From Palaemon carinicauda (lineage: Eukaryota > Arthropoda > Malacostraca > Decapoda > Palaemonidae), in the NCBI RefSeq assembly GCF_036898095.1, contig NC_090743.1:24914424-24978423 (forward strand): 64,000 bases of DNA. The letters are read 5' to 3'. How positions within the stretch are numbered: the stretch's first letter is position 1; each line of letters begins with the position of its first letter. The notes below the pieces were generated by a model. The model did not search any database, was not told the DNA's origin, and saw nothing but the letters and a program-made list of their open reading frames with translations. The position numbers and the translations under genes are program-made. Positions 39,699 to 50,740 of this stretch are shown one piece after another.

Positions 39699-40421
39699 TA
39701 GTATTCCAATTTACTTGTAAATTGAGGTATTACTGTACTTTTTTTAAGTTGTTCAGTATTGTGCACTTGATATAATGACAAGGTATCCTTCAATTTAAAT
39801 CCACCTCATTAAATATATTAGTGATCTATTGGTAGAATTTTAATTGGGACATTTTTTGGCATTATGAATTCAGTATTGCACCAATTCATGTAGTAATTGC
39901 ACCAATATGTATAGTAATAGCACTTACCATTTCTTTGAAGTTATTCCTAAGAGGGTTGTTTACTATTTAGAAAAAAATTTAATTATTTCTATGTACCTCC
40001 CTGATGTTCTTATTACTTCTTCTGAAACTCAGTTTATTGACATTTACCGCCAGAGTTTGATAAACATTTTCAAATTTTATTTCCTTTCAAGAGACACATG
40101 CCTGCCTCTTTTATCTACCTGTTAATGCCAAGAAGCAAAAAGTCATGGTCTTTGTTCATTGTTTTTCCGTCACATTGGTAATCATCAGATGTGTGCACTT
40201 CCAGATTATAAGTTTTATTCTTATGGTTTTGTGCATTCCTTCACAGGGTTTAAAATAACCATTGTGAAGAATGTGTGTGACTTACTGTTTCTCTTCTTGA
40301 AAGTATATTTCAACTTCAGGTACTAATGGAACTTTCAAGTTCAGTGGGAAACCCTGAGAAGACTCTTTCGGTTGTTTATAGGAAATTTGATGACAATATA
40401 ACACACAAAATACTCACTAAA

Positions 40422-40545
40422 TCAGCCAAGTTTTGCTAGTGATGAGCCTTAAAATCTCTTGTCCAGCCAAGTTGTGCTAGTGATGAGCCTTAAAACCTCT
40501 TGATCAGCCAAGTTTTGCTAGTGATGAGCCTTAAAAGCCCTTGAT
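40422..40545 (+). repeat. 41-bp tandem repeat, three copies (copy 1)
   Basis: CAGCCAAGTTTTGCTAGTGA units begin at 40423, 40464 and 40505, each followed by TGAGCCTTAAAA. The matching array is at 57010-57130. Confidence 0.95.
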
Positions 40546-40559
40546 GTAATCAGCTTCCT

Positions 40560-41360
40560 TTGTTAACTGTTGTACTTGTTGATTATTCCAATTGAATCAC
40601 AAGAATTGACCTAAATATCCTTCAATTTGTCCTCGTGACAGATCTTGTACCTCTTCAAATGAGGCAATCCATCTTAGAAAATCTTTTAAATCTCTATTCA
40701 TCTTTATAGTTGGGCCTCCATCATTCCAATGAAATCACAATATTTTATACAGTATGAATATCTTTCAATTTGGCTCATAACAGATCATCTACATCTCCAT
40801 CATGGGGCAATGCATCTTAGAAAAGCCTATGCTCCCTTTATATTTAGGGTTGTTCTCAATTATTCCAATTAATTTACTAGAAATGACCTCGGTGTACTTT
40901 CTTTTACCACATAACACAGATCTCCGTTCAGTTTCATAATTGGTAGTCTATAATTCCAATTAAATCACTATAATTGATCCAAATATTCTTCCATTTACCC
41001 CATGACACAGATTTTCTACCTCCCCACCTTGGAACAATACATCTCAGAAGAAAATCTTATAAATTCCTCTTCATCTTCAGAGTTGGTCCTCTCTATTATC
41101 CAAATAAAATCATTATAATTGTTCTAAATATCTGTCAATTTGCCCCATGACACAGATCTTCGACATCATCATGGGACAGTCCATTTTTAAAAATCCTTTT
41201 CACCCTCTATCTTCAAAGTTGTCTCTATTATTCCAATTAGATAATTATAATTGATCTAAATATCCTTCAATATGCCTCAGAAGACAGACCTTGTGCATCT
41301 TTATCATGGGACAATTCATCCTAGAAGATACTTTTTTCCTTCTGTAGAGTTGTTCTTGAT
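40560..41360 (+). repeat. Degenerate ~140-bp satellite (copy 1)
   Basis: Recurring landmarks in fixed order: ATTCCAATTAAATCATTATA, TTGATCTAAATATCCTTCAA, GACACAGATCTT, CATCATGGGACAATCCAT, TTAGAAAATC, TTCATCTTCAGAGTTG. About six diverged units here. Further units are at 48780-49090, 50090-50620, 57170-57950 and 58900-59007. Confidence 0.85.
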
Positions 41361-42100
41361 TATTATTATTTAGTAAGCTGTAATCTTGGTTGGAAAAACG
41401 GGATGCTACAATAGCCTAGTGAGGGAAGGAAATGAGAAATAAAGTGAATATTGAAAGTAATGAATAAGAAATATAAAATCTGTTGAATTAGATATGTCAA
41501 ACTATAATGAAAGACTTATTTCAACTCGTTCAGCATATAAACCTTTGCTGCAAGTTTGAACTTTTGAAGTTCCACTAATTTAACTGCCAGGTTAGGAAGA
41601 TTATTCCATAATCTGGTCACATCTGGAATAAAACTTCTCGAATACTGTGTAGTGTTGAGCCATATAGTGGAGGAGGCAAGACTGTGAAAATTAACTGCAT
41701 ACTTAGTACTATGAAAAGGATGGTACAGTCTGGGTAGAATTGATTACAATGAATTGTCAGAATTATGAAAAATCTTATACAGTACAACAAGTATAAAAAA
41801 AAATAACTGAGCGACTGCCAGAGATTGATATCCAGATCAGGCAGAAGAAATTTAATAGACTGCAAGTGTTTGTCCAACAAATTAAGATGAAAGTCAACGG
41901 CTAAAGAACAGATAGGAGAACAATTATTCTTTTCAATCTATTCCTTGAAAATTTAATAATGATGCTAAGAAAAGTCCCACCCAATCCCAACGGTTTAAGT
42001 TTGAAATTAAGGACCTAATAAGTAACGGGGTCAAATGCAGCACTAAAATCTAGGCCAATTATATGAACTTTCCAATCACAATTGAGTGATTACTTTATAG
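41345..42100 (-). pseudogene. Fossil LINE, minus strand, copy 1 (continues at 48606-48700)
   Basis: The minus strand of 42100-41880 reads, with stops, IGLDFSAAF, the RT motif-A block of Jockey/CR1-like LINEs, then KLKPLGLGGTF. Upstream on the minus strand (48680-48606) is KGLGACDAL. The 3' tail at 41345-41430 ends in a TAA-type repeat. Element B sits inside this fossil. The 87-codon ORF at 41880-41617 is only a remnant. Confidence 0.5.
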
Positions 42101-42104
42101 TTTT

Positions 42105-42290
42105 ATGAATAGAACTTACCTGGCAGTTATATATATATAGCTGCTGAGTCTCTGACTGCGGCAGAATTTAAACGAAAATCGCGGCAACCGCCTTGTGGTG
42201 GTTGTGTGGTTAGATGGTTAACAACCCTTACAGGGTGGTACTTGGAATCATTCCCATTTTCTGTTCCTCAGATTATCTCTGCCGGCCGGA
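42105..42290 (+). repeat. B left inverted terminal repeat
   Basis: ATGAATAGAACTTACCTGGC opens the element. From TTACCTGGCAGTTATATATA through TTCTGTTCCTCAGATTATCT it mirrors 48405-48570 with few mismatches. Includes a TATATATATA tract. Confidence 0.92.
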
Positions 42291-42437
42291 TCGACAACAT
42301 CGTTGGTCCGCCTTTCAGAGTTTTTCGGATCGCTTTCCCTTCATCGCCTTTTTGGACTTCGTTTTTGGTGAAGTACACTGTGTTGGGATTTGGCAATCGT
42401 GTTGTTTTTGTTTTTTGTCTTTTTTTCCTTTATTATC

Positions 42438-44924
42438 ATGAGTGAGAAAATTCATTATCGTGTTTGTGCGAATGATATTTGCAAGGTGAGGTTGCCGAAA
42501 CTTTCGGTTGACCCTCACACTATCTGTATGGGTTGCAGGGGGTTTGAATGTGCTTTAGATAATAAGTGCAAGGAATGCGAGGTTTTAAGTGATAATGATT
42601 GGTTAGCTATGCAGTGCTATGTGCGCAAACTTGAGATTGATAGTTAGAAGAGCTAAATCAAAGTCAAAGTCTGCTAGTGAGCCTAGCTTAGATTTATCTA
42701 TTGACCCTTTGCTTGTAACCCCTTTGGAAGGTATTCCTTCCCCAAATGTAGTGACTCCTGCCCCTTCTACAGGACCTGTGCCTACGGATGACCCTGGGTA
42801 TGCTAAATTAGCTGCTGAATTGGAGGCCATTAAAGCATTGTTGGAGGCCTTTAAAGGTAAGGGTGTAGGTGAAATTAGTGCTTGTGAAAGTGCAGTGGAG
42901 GTGGCGACTGATCGAATCTGTCATACCCCTAGGTCTAGACCTCTACCAAGCTCCCAGGATCAAGGGAGAAGGTACGTCGAAAGCCGGGGGCGAGAGGTGC
43001 TTATCCTCGGTCAGTCGTCGCCTCAGACAGTCCTGTTGCGATCTCCCAGGCTGCTCTTGACCGCCGTAGGAAAGGCATGTCGGATACGTTTGTGTCTTCG
43101 CCTGATCGTTCTCCCAGACGTAATTGGCATTACGAATCAAGACCAATGAAGAGAGGGTGGAACCGGGACGTGCAGTCTCGCTCTCCCTCTCCTGGTTCGA
43201 GTAGCAGAGACCCTGATCCTTCGGAAGACGATTTCGATGTTCCTGTTAAAAGGGCGAAACAGAGAGTCCTTAGCCCAGTTAATCCTGCTAGACTCCCTGC
43301 TTCTTCTGCCAGCGCTCCCAGTCAAGCCGTACGACAACTGCCGTCTTCGGCACCGCGAGAGCCAGCGGAGGTTGCTAAAGCTTTCATGGTTGTTATGCAG
43401 GAACAACTTTCATCGTTAGTTAAAGCTTTCAGCCACCCTTCTCAGTCCGTCAGACATAAGGACGTCTCTTTGCCTGTTAAGAGATCTTCTTCTAAGAGAG
43501 ATTTTAGTATCTCTCCCAAGAAACCTCTGCGCACTTCGTCGGCCGTACGACAACGTACACCCTCTTCATCGGCACGCTGCCAGGAATTTCCTTCCCCCCT
43601 CTCCCGCCGCCAGGACGATACTGCCTCTCGTTCTCGGCGCCGTGACGATTCCGTTTCCCTTTCGAAACGCTTGGACGTTACTGCCTCGTTTCTTAGGAAA
43701 CAGGATGAATGCAGTCTGCATTTTCAAGGCAACGGCAGCCTGCATCTTCAGGACGCTTCCGTTTCTCGTCATCGTGACGATACTGCCTCTCGTCATTGTG
43801 ACGATACCGCTTCTCGTCATTGTGACGATACCGCTTCTCGTCATCGTGACGATACCGCCTCTCGCCGACTGGATGTTAGCGGCGCTCGGCGCCAGGATTC
43901 AAACAGCTCTCGCTGCCAGACTGCTGGCAGCCCAACTCTTCGGGATGTTATCCTTGAGCAGGACCTCGAAGATATTTCGGAAGAGGAAGAAAAACCTGCC
44001 GACTCTTCTAGCGATTACAAGGTTCTTTCTCGCTCTCTTTTGGAACTTTATGGGGAGGAATTTCAACCTTCGGCCCCTCGTTCTCCTCAGTCTCAATTTA
44101 CCAGGAAGAAAGCTACTAAGTCTTCGGCCTTCATCAAAATGAAACTTTCAATTTCGGCCAGGAAAGCTCTCGCTAAAGTGGATGATTAGATGAAGGAACG
44201 GAGACAAGCTGTCAAGACCACCTTTTCTTTTCCACCGTCCCGGCTCGCTTCCAAGGCCGGTATGTGGTATGAGACAGGGGAACCTTTGGGGTTAGGAGTG
44301 CCTTCCTCCTCCCAAGGTGACTTCTCGGCTCTTGTGGACTCGGCAAGAAGGCATGCTTTAAACTTTGCCAAGGTGATGTGGTCCATGTCGGAGCTTGATC
44401 ACCTCGTCAAGGGAATTTTCAGGGTTTTCGAGGTTTTCAGCTTCCTGGACTGGTCTCTCGGGACTCTGGCCAGGAAGTCTGAACTCCTGGAGGACACGAA
44501 GGACCTGACGAGTATCATGTCCTGCATGGACAAAGCTCTAAGGGATGGAGCTAATGAATTGGCTTCCCTTTTCTCAGCAGGGGTCTTAAAGAAGAGGGCC
44601 CTTTTGTGCTCCTTCACCTCTAGATCTGTGACTGTTGCCCAGAAGTCGGAGCTACTTTACGCCCATTTTTCACGTCATCTTTTTCCTGAAGCTCTGGTCA
44701 GAGATATCTCCCTTTCTCTGGCTCAGAAGGCTACTCAGGACATTTTGTCTCTTTCGGCTAGAAAGACCTTACCTGTTGCTCCTGCTCCTCTGAAGAAGGA
44801 GGAGAAGAAGTTTCAACAGCCCTTTCGGGGCAGGATCTCCTCGAGAGCGGATTTTAGGGGGAGAAGACAAGAGTCAGGGCCAAGGACCAGCAGGGGTGCG
44901 TTTAGGCCCCGGTCCAAAAAATGA
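42438..44924 (+). pseudogene. B gag, decayed
   Basis: ATG at 42438. Residues 10-50 hold the Cys cluster (CANDICKVRLPKLSVDPHTI, CMGCRGFECALDNKCKECEV), parallel to A1 gag. The frame shifts near 42640, so that a TAG follows EIDS at 42645, and returns near 42985. From 43077 it is open to a TAG at 44187-44189, where A gag has Trp (GDW), and again from 44190 to the TGA at 44922. Conserved C-terminal parts: RSLLELYGEEF, SRLASKAGMWYETGEPLGLG, FRVFEVFSFLDWSLGTLARK. It ends in a basic RG-rich tail (FRGRISSRADFRGRRQE). Confidence 0.85.
43765..43870 (+). repeat. 24-bp coding repeat in B gag (about four units)
   Basis: Units of TCTCGTCAT(C/T)GTGACGATAC + CGC(C/T), coding SRH(R/C)DDTA. Unrelated in sequence to the A1 heptad array, but in the same Ser/Pro-rich middle part of gag. 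Confidence 0.93.
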
Positions 44925-45947
44925 GATGGAAGTCCTCCAGACACCAGTAGGGGCAAGACTGTCTCGTTTTTGGCAGTCTTAGGAAAGGAGAGGGGCGGAC
45001 ACCTGGTCCCTCTCAGTCGTCAAGGAAGGTTACAAGATCCCCTTTTTAAAGAAACCACCTCTCTCAGACTCTCCCCTGGCCTTAGTGGCTCAGTACACCG
45101 ACGCGGGGAAACGAGAGGCTCTTCTGGAGCTAGTCGACCAGATGTTGGTCAAGGGAGCAATAGAGCCAGTTCAAGACCTCGCCTCCCCAGGCTTTTACAA
45201 TCGCCTGTTTCTGGTTCCCAAGAACTCGGGTGGATGGAGACCAGTCCTAGATGTCAGCTCTCTGAACGCCTTCGTGGAGAAAACAAAGTTCTCCATGGAG
45301 ACGACTCAGTCAGTGCTGGCTGCAGTTCGTCCAGGAGACTGGATGGTTTCTCTCGACCTGCAGGACGCTTATTTTCACGTCCCCATTCATCCGTCTTCGA
45401 GGAGATATCTAAGGTTTGTGTTCCAGGGCAAGTGCTTCCAGTTCAGGGCACTTTGCTTCGGTCTCAGCACAGCTCCCCAAGTTTTCACCAGACTTATGGC
45501 GAATGTGGCAGGCTGGTTACACCAGGAGGGGATAAGGGTCTCTTTCTATCTAGACGACTGGCTGATTCGGTCACAGTCGAAAGAGAAATGTCTGGAGAAC
45601 CTAATGAAAACTTATACGATCACTCAGGACCTGGGACTCATCGTCAACTGGGGGAAGTCTCAGACCGAGCCGAATCAGACTATTCTCTATTTTGGGATAG
45701 TTCTGAATTCAGTTCTTTTTCAGGCTTCTCCCTCCCAGGAGAGGCAGACCAGGTGCCTGGACAAAGTCAAAGACTTTTTGAGGAAGCAGGAATGCTCAGC
45801 GAAGGAGTGGATGAGTCTGCTGGGAACTCTATCCTCCCTGGAGCAGTTTGTCCCTTTGGGGACACTTCCTCGCAAAGGTTTGGAACAGAAAGATCCAGGA
45901 GGACACTTTTTCTTTTCCCATTCCGACAGAGATCAAGGATCTTTTAA
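44925..45947 (+). other. Long frame open after the gag UGA, overlapping RT (B)
   Basis: The gag frame is open for 341 codons beyond the TGA at 44922-44924, overlapping RT. It has no start ATG near its beginning. The product would be Ser/Gly/Arg-rich with no recognised domain. Compared with A1 and A2 in the findings. Confidence 0.3.
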
Positions 45948-46960
45948 TGTGGTGGCTGGACCCAGCTCTGTTGGGAAAAGGGATCTCCTTGTTCAAGAAG
46001 AACCCCGACCTATTGTTATTCTCAGACGCGTCCGAGTCAGGCTGGGGAGCAACACTAGGGAACAAAGAGGTCTCAGGTATTTGGGAAGGGAGTCAGGTCA
46101 GTTGGTATATCAACAGGAAGGAATTGATGGCCATTTTGTTAGGGCTCAAGGCCTTCAAAACCTCGGTATCGGGAAAGACTGTGGAGATTAATTCCGACAA
46201 CACCACAGCTCTCGCGTACATAAGGAAGCAAGGGGGAACTCACTCCCTCTCCCTGTTCTCAACTGCGAGAGAGCTTCTCCTCTGGGCGAGCGAGAACGAG
46301 ACCCAGCTGTTGACAAGGTTTGTTCAAGGGCAGAGAAACATCAGGGCAGACATGCTCAGCAGGAGGGGACAGGTCCTTCCTACAGAGTGGACTCTCAATC
46401 CGCATGTCTGTCGGAGCCTCTGGAAGTTGTGGGGCAGACCAGTAATAGACCTTTTCGCCTCCGGTCTAAACAAGAGGATCCCCAACTACTGCTCCCTAGT
46501 CCCGGACAAGGAAGCTGTTGCAGTGGACGCCTTCTTGATGGATTGGACGGGGCTGGACATGTATGCCTTTCCCCCGTTCAAGATCATCAATCTGGTTGTC
46601 AGGAAGTTCGCTCTCCTCGATTCGGAACGAATGACCCTAGTGGCTCCATTCTGGCCTGCGAGGGAATGGTTCACCGAAGTGGTAGGGTTACTGATGGACT
46701 TTCCAAGAAGACTCCCGGCAAGTCCAGATCTTCTCAGACAACCCCACTTCGAGAGATTTCACCAAAACCCCCTCGCTCTCAATTTGACTGCCTTCAGACT
46801 GTCGAGAAGCTCGTTAGATCTCGAGGCTTTTCGGCACAAGCGGCGAAAGCTATTGCCAGGGCAAGGAGGATCTCTTCACAAAGAGTCTACCAGTCAAAGT
46901 GGGAGACCTTTAGAGCTTGGTGCAGGAGGCGCAAGGTTTCCTCGTCCTCTACCTCTCTGA
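44950..46960 (+). pseudogene. B pol: RT, RNase H and FPPF module, broken
   Basis: The frame overlaps the end of gag and lacks an upstream ATG. A TAG at 44980-44982 replaces the Trp found in A (FWRAWES). Open RT follows: GYKIPFLKKPPL, GGWRPVLDVSSLNAFV, DLQDAYFHVPIHPSS, CFGLSTAPQVFT, YLDDWLIRSQ (about 45550-45580). Near 45870 the frame shifts within a stretch shorter than in A. RNase H continues in the next frame: LFSDASESGWGATL, NRKELMAILLGL, NSDNTTALAYIRKQ, DMLSRRGQ. Then PVIDLFASGLNKRIPNY and DMYAFPPFKIINLV, and the tail ends RFPRPLPL like A. Confidence 0.87.
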
Positions 46961-47862
46961 GCCAGATTGCAGACTTTCTTTTGTACCTCAGGCAGGATGC
47001 TAAACTGGCTGTATCTACCATTAAAGGATACAGGAGCATGCTCTCAACCGTCTTTAGGCATAGAGGCTTAGAGTTATCTCAGAATAAGGACTTGCAGGAC
47101 CTCATTAGGTCTTTTGAGACAACGAAGCAGGTGCACTTAAGACCCCCTTCTTGGAACCTGGATGTGGTGCTTAAGTTTTTGTGCTCCAGGAAGTTTGAGC
47201 CTATCTCGCAAGCTTCTCTGCGAGATGTGACTAAGAAAACCCTCTTCCTTTTGTCTCTAGCGACTGCCAGGAGGATCAGCGAGGTCCAGGCAATCGAGAA
47301 GCGTTTAGGCTTCACCCTAAATGGAGCGGTTTGTTCCTTGAGGTTCGACTTTCTCGCCAAGAATGAGAACCCTTCGAAACCCTGGCCTAGGACTTTTGAA
47401 GTCCCTAACCTCACGAATCTAGTAGGTCAGGAACAGGAAAGCCTCCTCTGCCCGGTTAGGGCTCTCAAGGCTTATTTGGCCCACACTAAGAGCGTGAGGG
47501 GTGCTTCCAACTCCTTATGGTGTTCAGTGAAGGATCCTCAAAAACCCCTGTCAAAGAACGCTTTGTCCTTTTTCCTGAGGGAAACTATTAGGGAAGCCCA
47601 CCTCTTTTGTGAGGAAGAAAACTTCGCCCTGTTAAAAGTACGGGCTCACGAAGTAAGGGCCATTGCTGCTTCGCTGGCATACCGGAAAAATATGTCAGTT
47701 AAGCAGATCATGGACGCAACATTCTGGAGGAGCAACTCTGTCTTCGCTTCTCATTACCTCAGAGAGGTAAGAGTGGACTATGACAAGTGTTATACCTTGG
47801 GCCCATACGTAGCTGCGGCTTCTGTATTAGGCAAAGGAGTTACTACCCCCACTCAACCTTAG
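46666..47862 (+). CDS. B tyrosine recombinase (398 aa)
   Basis: Start at ATGGTTCACC (46666), position-equivalent to A. The frame is open further upstream (to about 46387) but that part is read-through of pol. Core-binding-like region: TVEKLVRSRGFSAQA, KWETFRAWCRR, QIADFLLYLR, IKGYRSMLSTVFRHRG. Catalytic residues: Arg in SLATARRISEVQAIE, HEVR in VRAHEVRAIAASL, Trp in ATFWRSNSV, Tyr in FASHYLREV. It is the only undamaged gene of element B. It would insert the circular DNA at a TTTT tract without target duplication. Confidence 0.9.
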   Translation: MVHRSGRVTDGLSKKTPGKSRSSQTTPLREISPKPPRSQFDCLQTVEKLVRSRGFSAQAAKAIARARRISSQRVYQSKWETFRAWCRRRKVSSSSTSLSQIADFLLYLRQDAKLAVSTIKGYRSMLSTVFRHRGLELSQNKDLQDLIRSFETTKQVHLRPPSWNLDVVLKFLCSRKFEPISQASLRDVTKKTLFLLSLATARRISEVQAIEKRLGFTLNGAVCSLRFDFLAKNENPSKPWPRTFEVPNLTNLVGQEQESLLCPVRALKAYLAHTKSVRGASNSLWCSVKDPQKPLSKNALSFFLRETIREAHLFCEEENFALLKVRAHEVRAIAASLAYRKNMSVKQIMDATFWRSNSVFASHYLREVRVDYDKCYTLGPYVAAASVLGKGVTTPTQP

Positions 47863-48261
47863 TTTATGTACTTGTATATGGGTTTGTGTTTTTTATGGTT
47901 GTCTGAGGTCCTCGTCCTGTGGTACGGTTCCCTCAGTCCAGATAGATAGTTTATATCTATTTCTGCAAGGTTAGATGGTTAGCTTTAGTAAGGTTGCAGG
48001 TTTTTTATATGGGAAGGTAGTTTTCTGAAGTCTAGTCAAGTTGTTGGTCCTACCCCTTTGACAGACTCGATTGAGTTGTTTGCAGCGTAGCAGGTCTACT
48101 CCTGGCTGAACACTCCTAAGGGAAAGCGACTCTAGAGGCAGTTACCTTTGAAGTCAGCTACCTTAGCAGGTAAGGAATCAAGGTGTTTGTTCTCCTACAA
48201 CTCTTTTGTTGTTTCCCCAACTATGTTTTTTCTGTCTGTTTCCCTCCTCCAAATGTGTGAA
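47863..48261 (+). other. B 3' leader
   Basis: T/G-rich, no ORF. It ends in TGTGTGAATCAGCT before the ICR, as in A1. Confidence 0.55.
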
Positions 48262-48364
48262 TCAGCTATATATATAACTGCCAGGTAAGTTCTATTCATA
48301 AAAATGGAGTTTTTATGATAAAACAAAGTTTTATGAATACTTACCTGGCAGTTATATATATATT
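48262..48364 (+). repeat. Internal complementary region of B
   Basis: AGCTATATATATAACTGCCA...TTCTATTCATAAAA is the complement of the left end. It is fused to ATGGAGTTTTTATGATAAAA...ACTTACCTGGCAGTT, the complement of the right end. The fused junction on the other strand is CTCCA-TTTTT-ATGAATAG, exactly the two element ends determined from the empty site. Confidence 0.95.
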
Positions 48365-48404
48365 TTAAAGCCCACCCACCTCCCCTCAGGAGACAGGTCG
48401 GGCA

Positions 48405-48605
48405 AAGATAATCTGAGGAACAGAAAATGGGAATGATTCAAAGTACCACCCTGTAAGGGTTGTTAACCATCTAACCACACAACCACCACAAGGCGGTTGC
48501 CGCGATTTTCGATTAAATTCTGCCGCAGTCAGAGACTCAGCAGCTATATATATATAACTGCCAGGTAAGTATTCATAAAACTTTGTTTTATCATAAAAAC
48601 TCCAT
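48405..48605 (+). repeat. B right inverted terminal repeat
   Basis: Complement of the left repeat up to CTGCCAGGTAAGT, then the right-specific TATTCATAAAACTTTGTTTT...ATAAAAACTCCA end. Confidence 0.93.
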
Positions 48606-48905
48606 TTTTAGAAATTATAAGAAGGGCATCACATGCTCCAAGGCCTTTGTAAAAACAAATTGCAAAATAGTAAAGATTATTACCTTCAGCATACCTATTT
48701 GGTTTTCCAAAAGACACTAAAAACTTTACATATTATGGGAGTTATGGAAATTTGGCAGTAATCAACAGGGCTAGATTAGATAACTAGAATTGATCTCACT
48801 ATTTCATTTTTGGCATGACACAGATGTACCTCTCCATCATGGCACAATCCATTTTAGAAAATTCTTTTCTCCCTTTATCTTCACCCTTGTTCTCAAGTAT
48901 TCCAA

Positions 48906-50636
48906 TTAAATCATTATAATTTATCTAAATATCTTTCAATTTTCCCCCATGAAACAGATCTTGTGTATTTTCATCATGGGACAATCCAACTTAGAAAATC
49001 TTTTAAATATCCCTTCATCTAACTAAAACTGATCTAAATATTCTTCAATTTGCCCCCATAAGACAGATCTTTTATAGTCACGTTCATAAGTGATTATACT
49101 GTGTACAGTATTTTTATTTTAAGACAGATTGTCAACCTAAAAAGCAACATCTGGCAACTATAGCAGCTGGGGCAGCAAATTTTCATGAAGTGGTCAGTTT
49201 AAAGGGGCATGTTATCTTTCAGATCATCATAGTGGCTTACTTGTAGTTTCAGACTATATGTTTTTATTGGAAAAAAGTTAGAAGGGAAAAACTCAATTGA
49301 TAAAAAATCTTTGTTACGTTAATTATGTGTGGTTTCAATTGTCAAGTACTCATTAAGAATCAAAACTCAATACTTGGTCTAAGCCTATTGGTCTGAAAAC
49401 TTTATTTTAGGCAGGGGCTTAGTTGACTTGCGTGTGAAAAGTGTTGATGAAAATATAGTTATTCAACATAATCATAAAGGATAAAAGGACTAAAAACATA
49501 TTTCACTTTAGCAATGATCTGGTTATCTTGCGCTTGAGTAGTGCATTGGGGTCATCCTTTTGTCTTTCTGTTGGAATGTTTGATTCGTCTGAACACTGTT
49601 GTCAGAGTTGCTATTTAATTTACGGCTAATTTCAATGGGGAGGATGTTATTTCTATGCATTTCTATCATGACTCTCCGTGTAGCTACTGAAGTTTGCTGT
49701 CTTTCAGCTCTAGAATTTATTTGATGTTGCCCATAATGCTCCATTATCCTGTCAGCTAAGCAAGAAGTAGACTAAATACTGAATCTCACCATATGTCAAC
49801 TGAAAGTTGCAGTATTGTTTCATGGCTTCTCAGGCATACCGACCTTTTGGAGTTGGAGGTGAATTTTCTTATGTTGTTATTGTTCTGGAATATTGGGGGT
49901 GATTGGCAGTTCTCATTTTATTGTTCACATTTCAAAATGTTTTGTTTTATTTCATGGCATTTCGAAAATGACAAAGTTTTTACCAGTGAAGATTTTACAT
50001 TTTATATTTCATATAATGTACCATTTCAGTGACTTTTGCACTGGTGTCCAAAATGTTTCACACAAATTGTGCACCGATAGTTTGGAAATCCAGTGTGCCT
50101 CTCCATAATGGGAAAATCAATCTTAGAAAATCCTGTTCTCCCTTCATCTTCAGCATTGCCCCTCAATAGTTTCAATTTAATCAATAGAATCAATCTATAT
50201 ATCCTTCAATTTTCCAAATGACAGCTCTTTTACATCTTCATCATGGGACAGTCCATTTTTTTAAATATTTTTCTCTTTATCATCAAAATTGTCACTCTTA
50301 TTCAAATAAAATCTCTATAATTCATCTAAATATCCATCAATTCACACCATGACAAATCTTGTGTATCTTCATCATAGGATAATTCATCTTAGAATTTTTT
50401 TAAAATGTCCCTTCTTCAGAGTTGGGCTTCTGTTATCCCAGCAAAATTATTATACTGTACTGTAATTGATCTTGATAGCCTTCAGTTTTGCCCATCATCA
50501 TCAAGGGACAATCAATCTTAGAAAATCCTTTTGTGCCAAAACAAAGATTTGGTTCTTCTACATGGGACAGTCTCTTAGAATATTTTGTTCTTCCTTAATC
50601 ATTAGTGATTCAGACTTCTCTTCCTTGAAAAGATGT
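48906..50636. other. AT-rich spacer with satellite units
   Basis: Satellite units of the 140-bp family at 48780-49090 and 50090-50620; 49091-50089 shows nothing I recognise. Whether this belongs to the duplicated unit cannot be seen, since the partner sequence would lie beyond element A2, outside the window. Confidence 0.6.
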
Positions 50637-50740
50637 AATTGTTCCGTAACTGAAATACAAACCACGCTATTTACATGGGGTAATTACTTCGGCGTAGCTG
50701 ATGACGAGCCATAAAAGTTTTAACAAGGGTTTACCACCCC

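Larger units (their letters stand above)
42105..48605 (+). mobile_element. B: DIRS-type retrotransposon, decayed gag/pol, intact YR
   Basis: About 6.5 kb. The empty site is preserved in copy 2 (TATAGTTTTAGAAATT at 58711-58724), so the ends are exact: TATAG-TTTT-ATGAATAG on the left, CTCCA-TTTTT-AGAAATT on the right. Inverted terminal repeats of about 170 bp, gag (42438-44924), pol (44950-46960), YR (46666-47862), ICR (48262-48364), right repeat. Proteins are clearly homologous to A1/A2 but strongly diverged, so B is a separate family. Damage: two frameshifts and a TAG in gag; a TAG and one frameshift in pol. Confidence 0.93.
39699..48905 (+). repeat. Duplicated AT-rich unit, copy 1 (interrupted by element B)
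   Basis: 39699-42104 plus 48606-48901 match 56282-59011 in order and orientation, with scattered substitutions and small indels, roughly 95% or better by eye. Contents: a palindromic start (CAATTTACTTGTAAATTG), three 41-bp repeats, a degenerate ~140-bp satellite, and a minus-strand LINE fossil. The right limit is unknown because copy 2 is interrupted at the point matching 48898. Copy 2 holds 25 extra bases (GCCGTAGGGCCTTC...) near 58000 that copy 1 lacks. Confidence 0.93.

Noticed and set aside
41617..41880. 87-codon minus-strand ORF, also partly at 58189-58404
   Set aside because: A remnant inside the fossil LINE; the copy 2 version is shortened and no conserved protein is seen.
49523..49744. 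Minus-strand 73-codon ORF with a faint helix-turn-helix look (RRVMIEMHRNNILPIEISRK)
   Set aside because: Too short, no catalytic domain, no repeat ends nearby and no second copy in the window. The resemblance to Tc1/mariner N-termini is too weak to claim.
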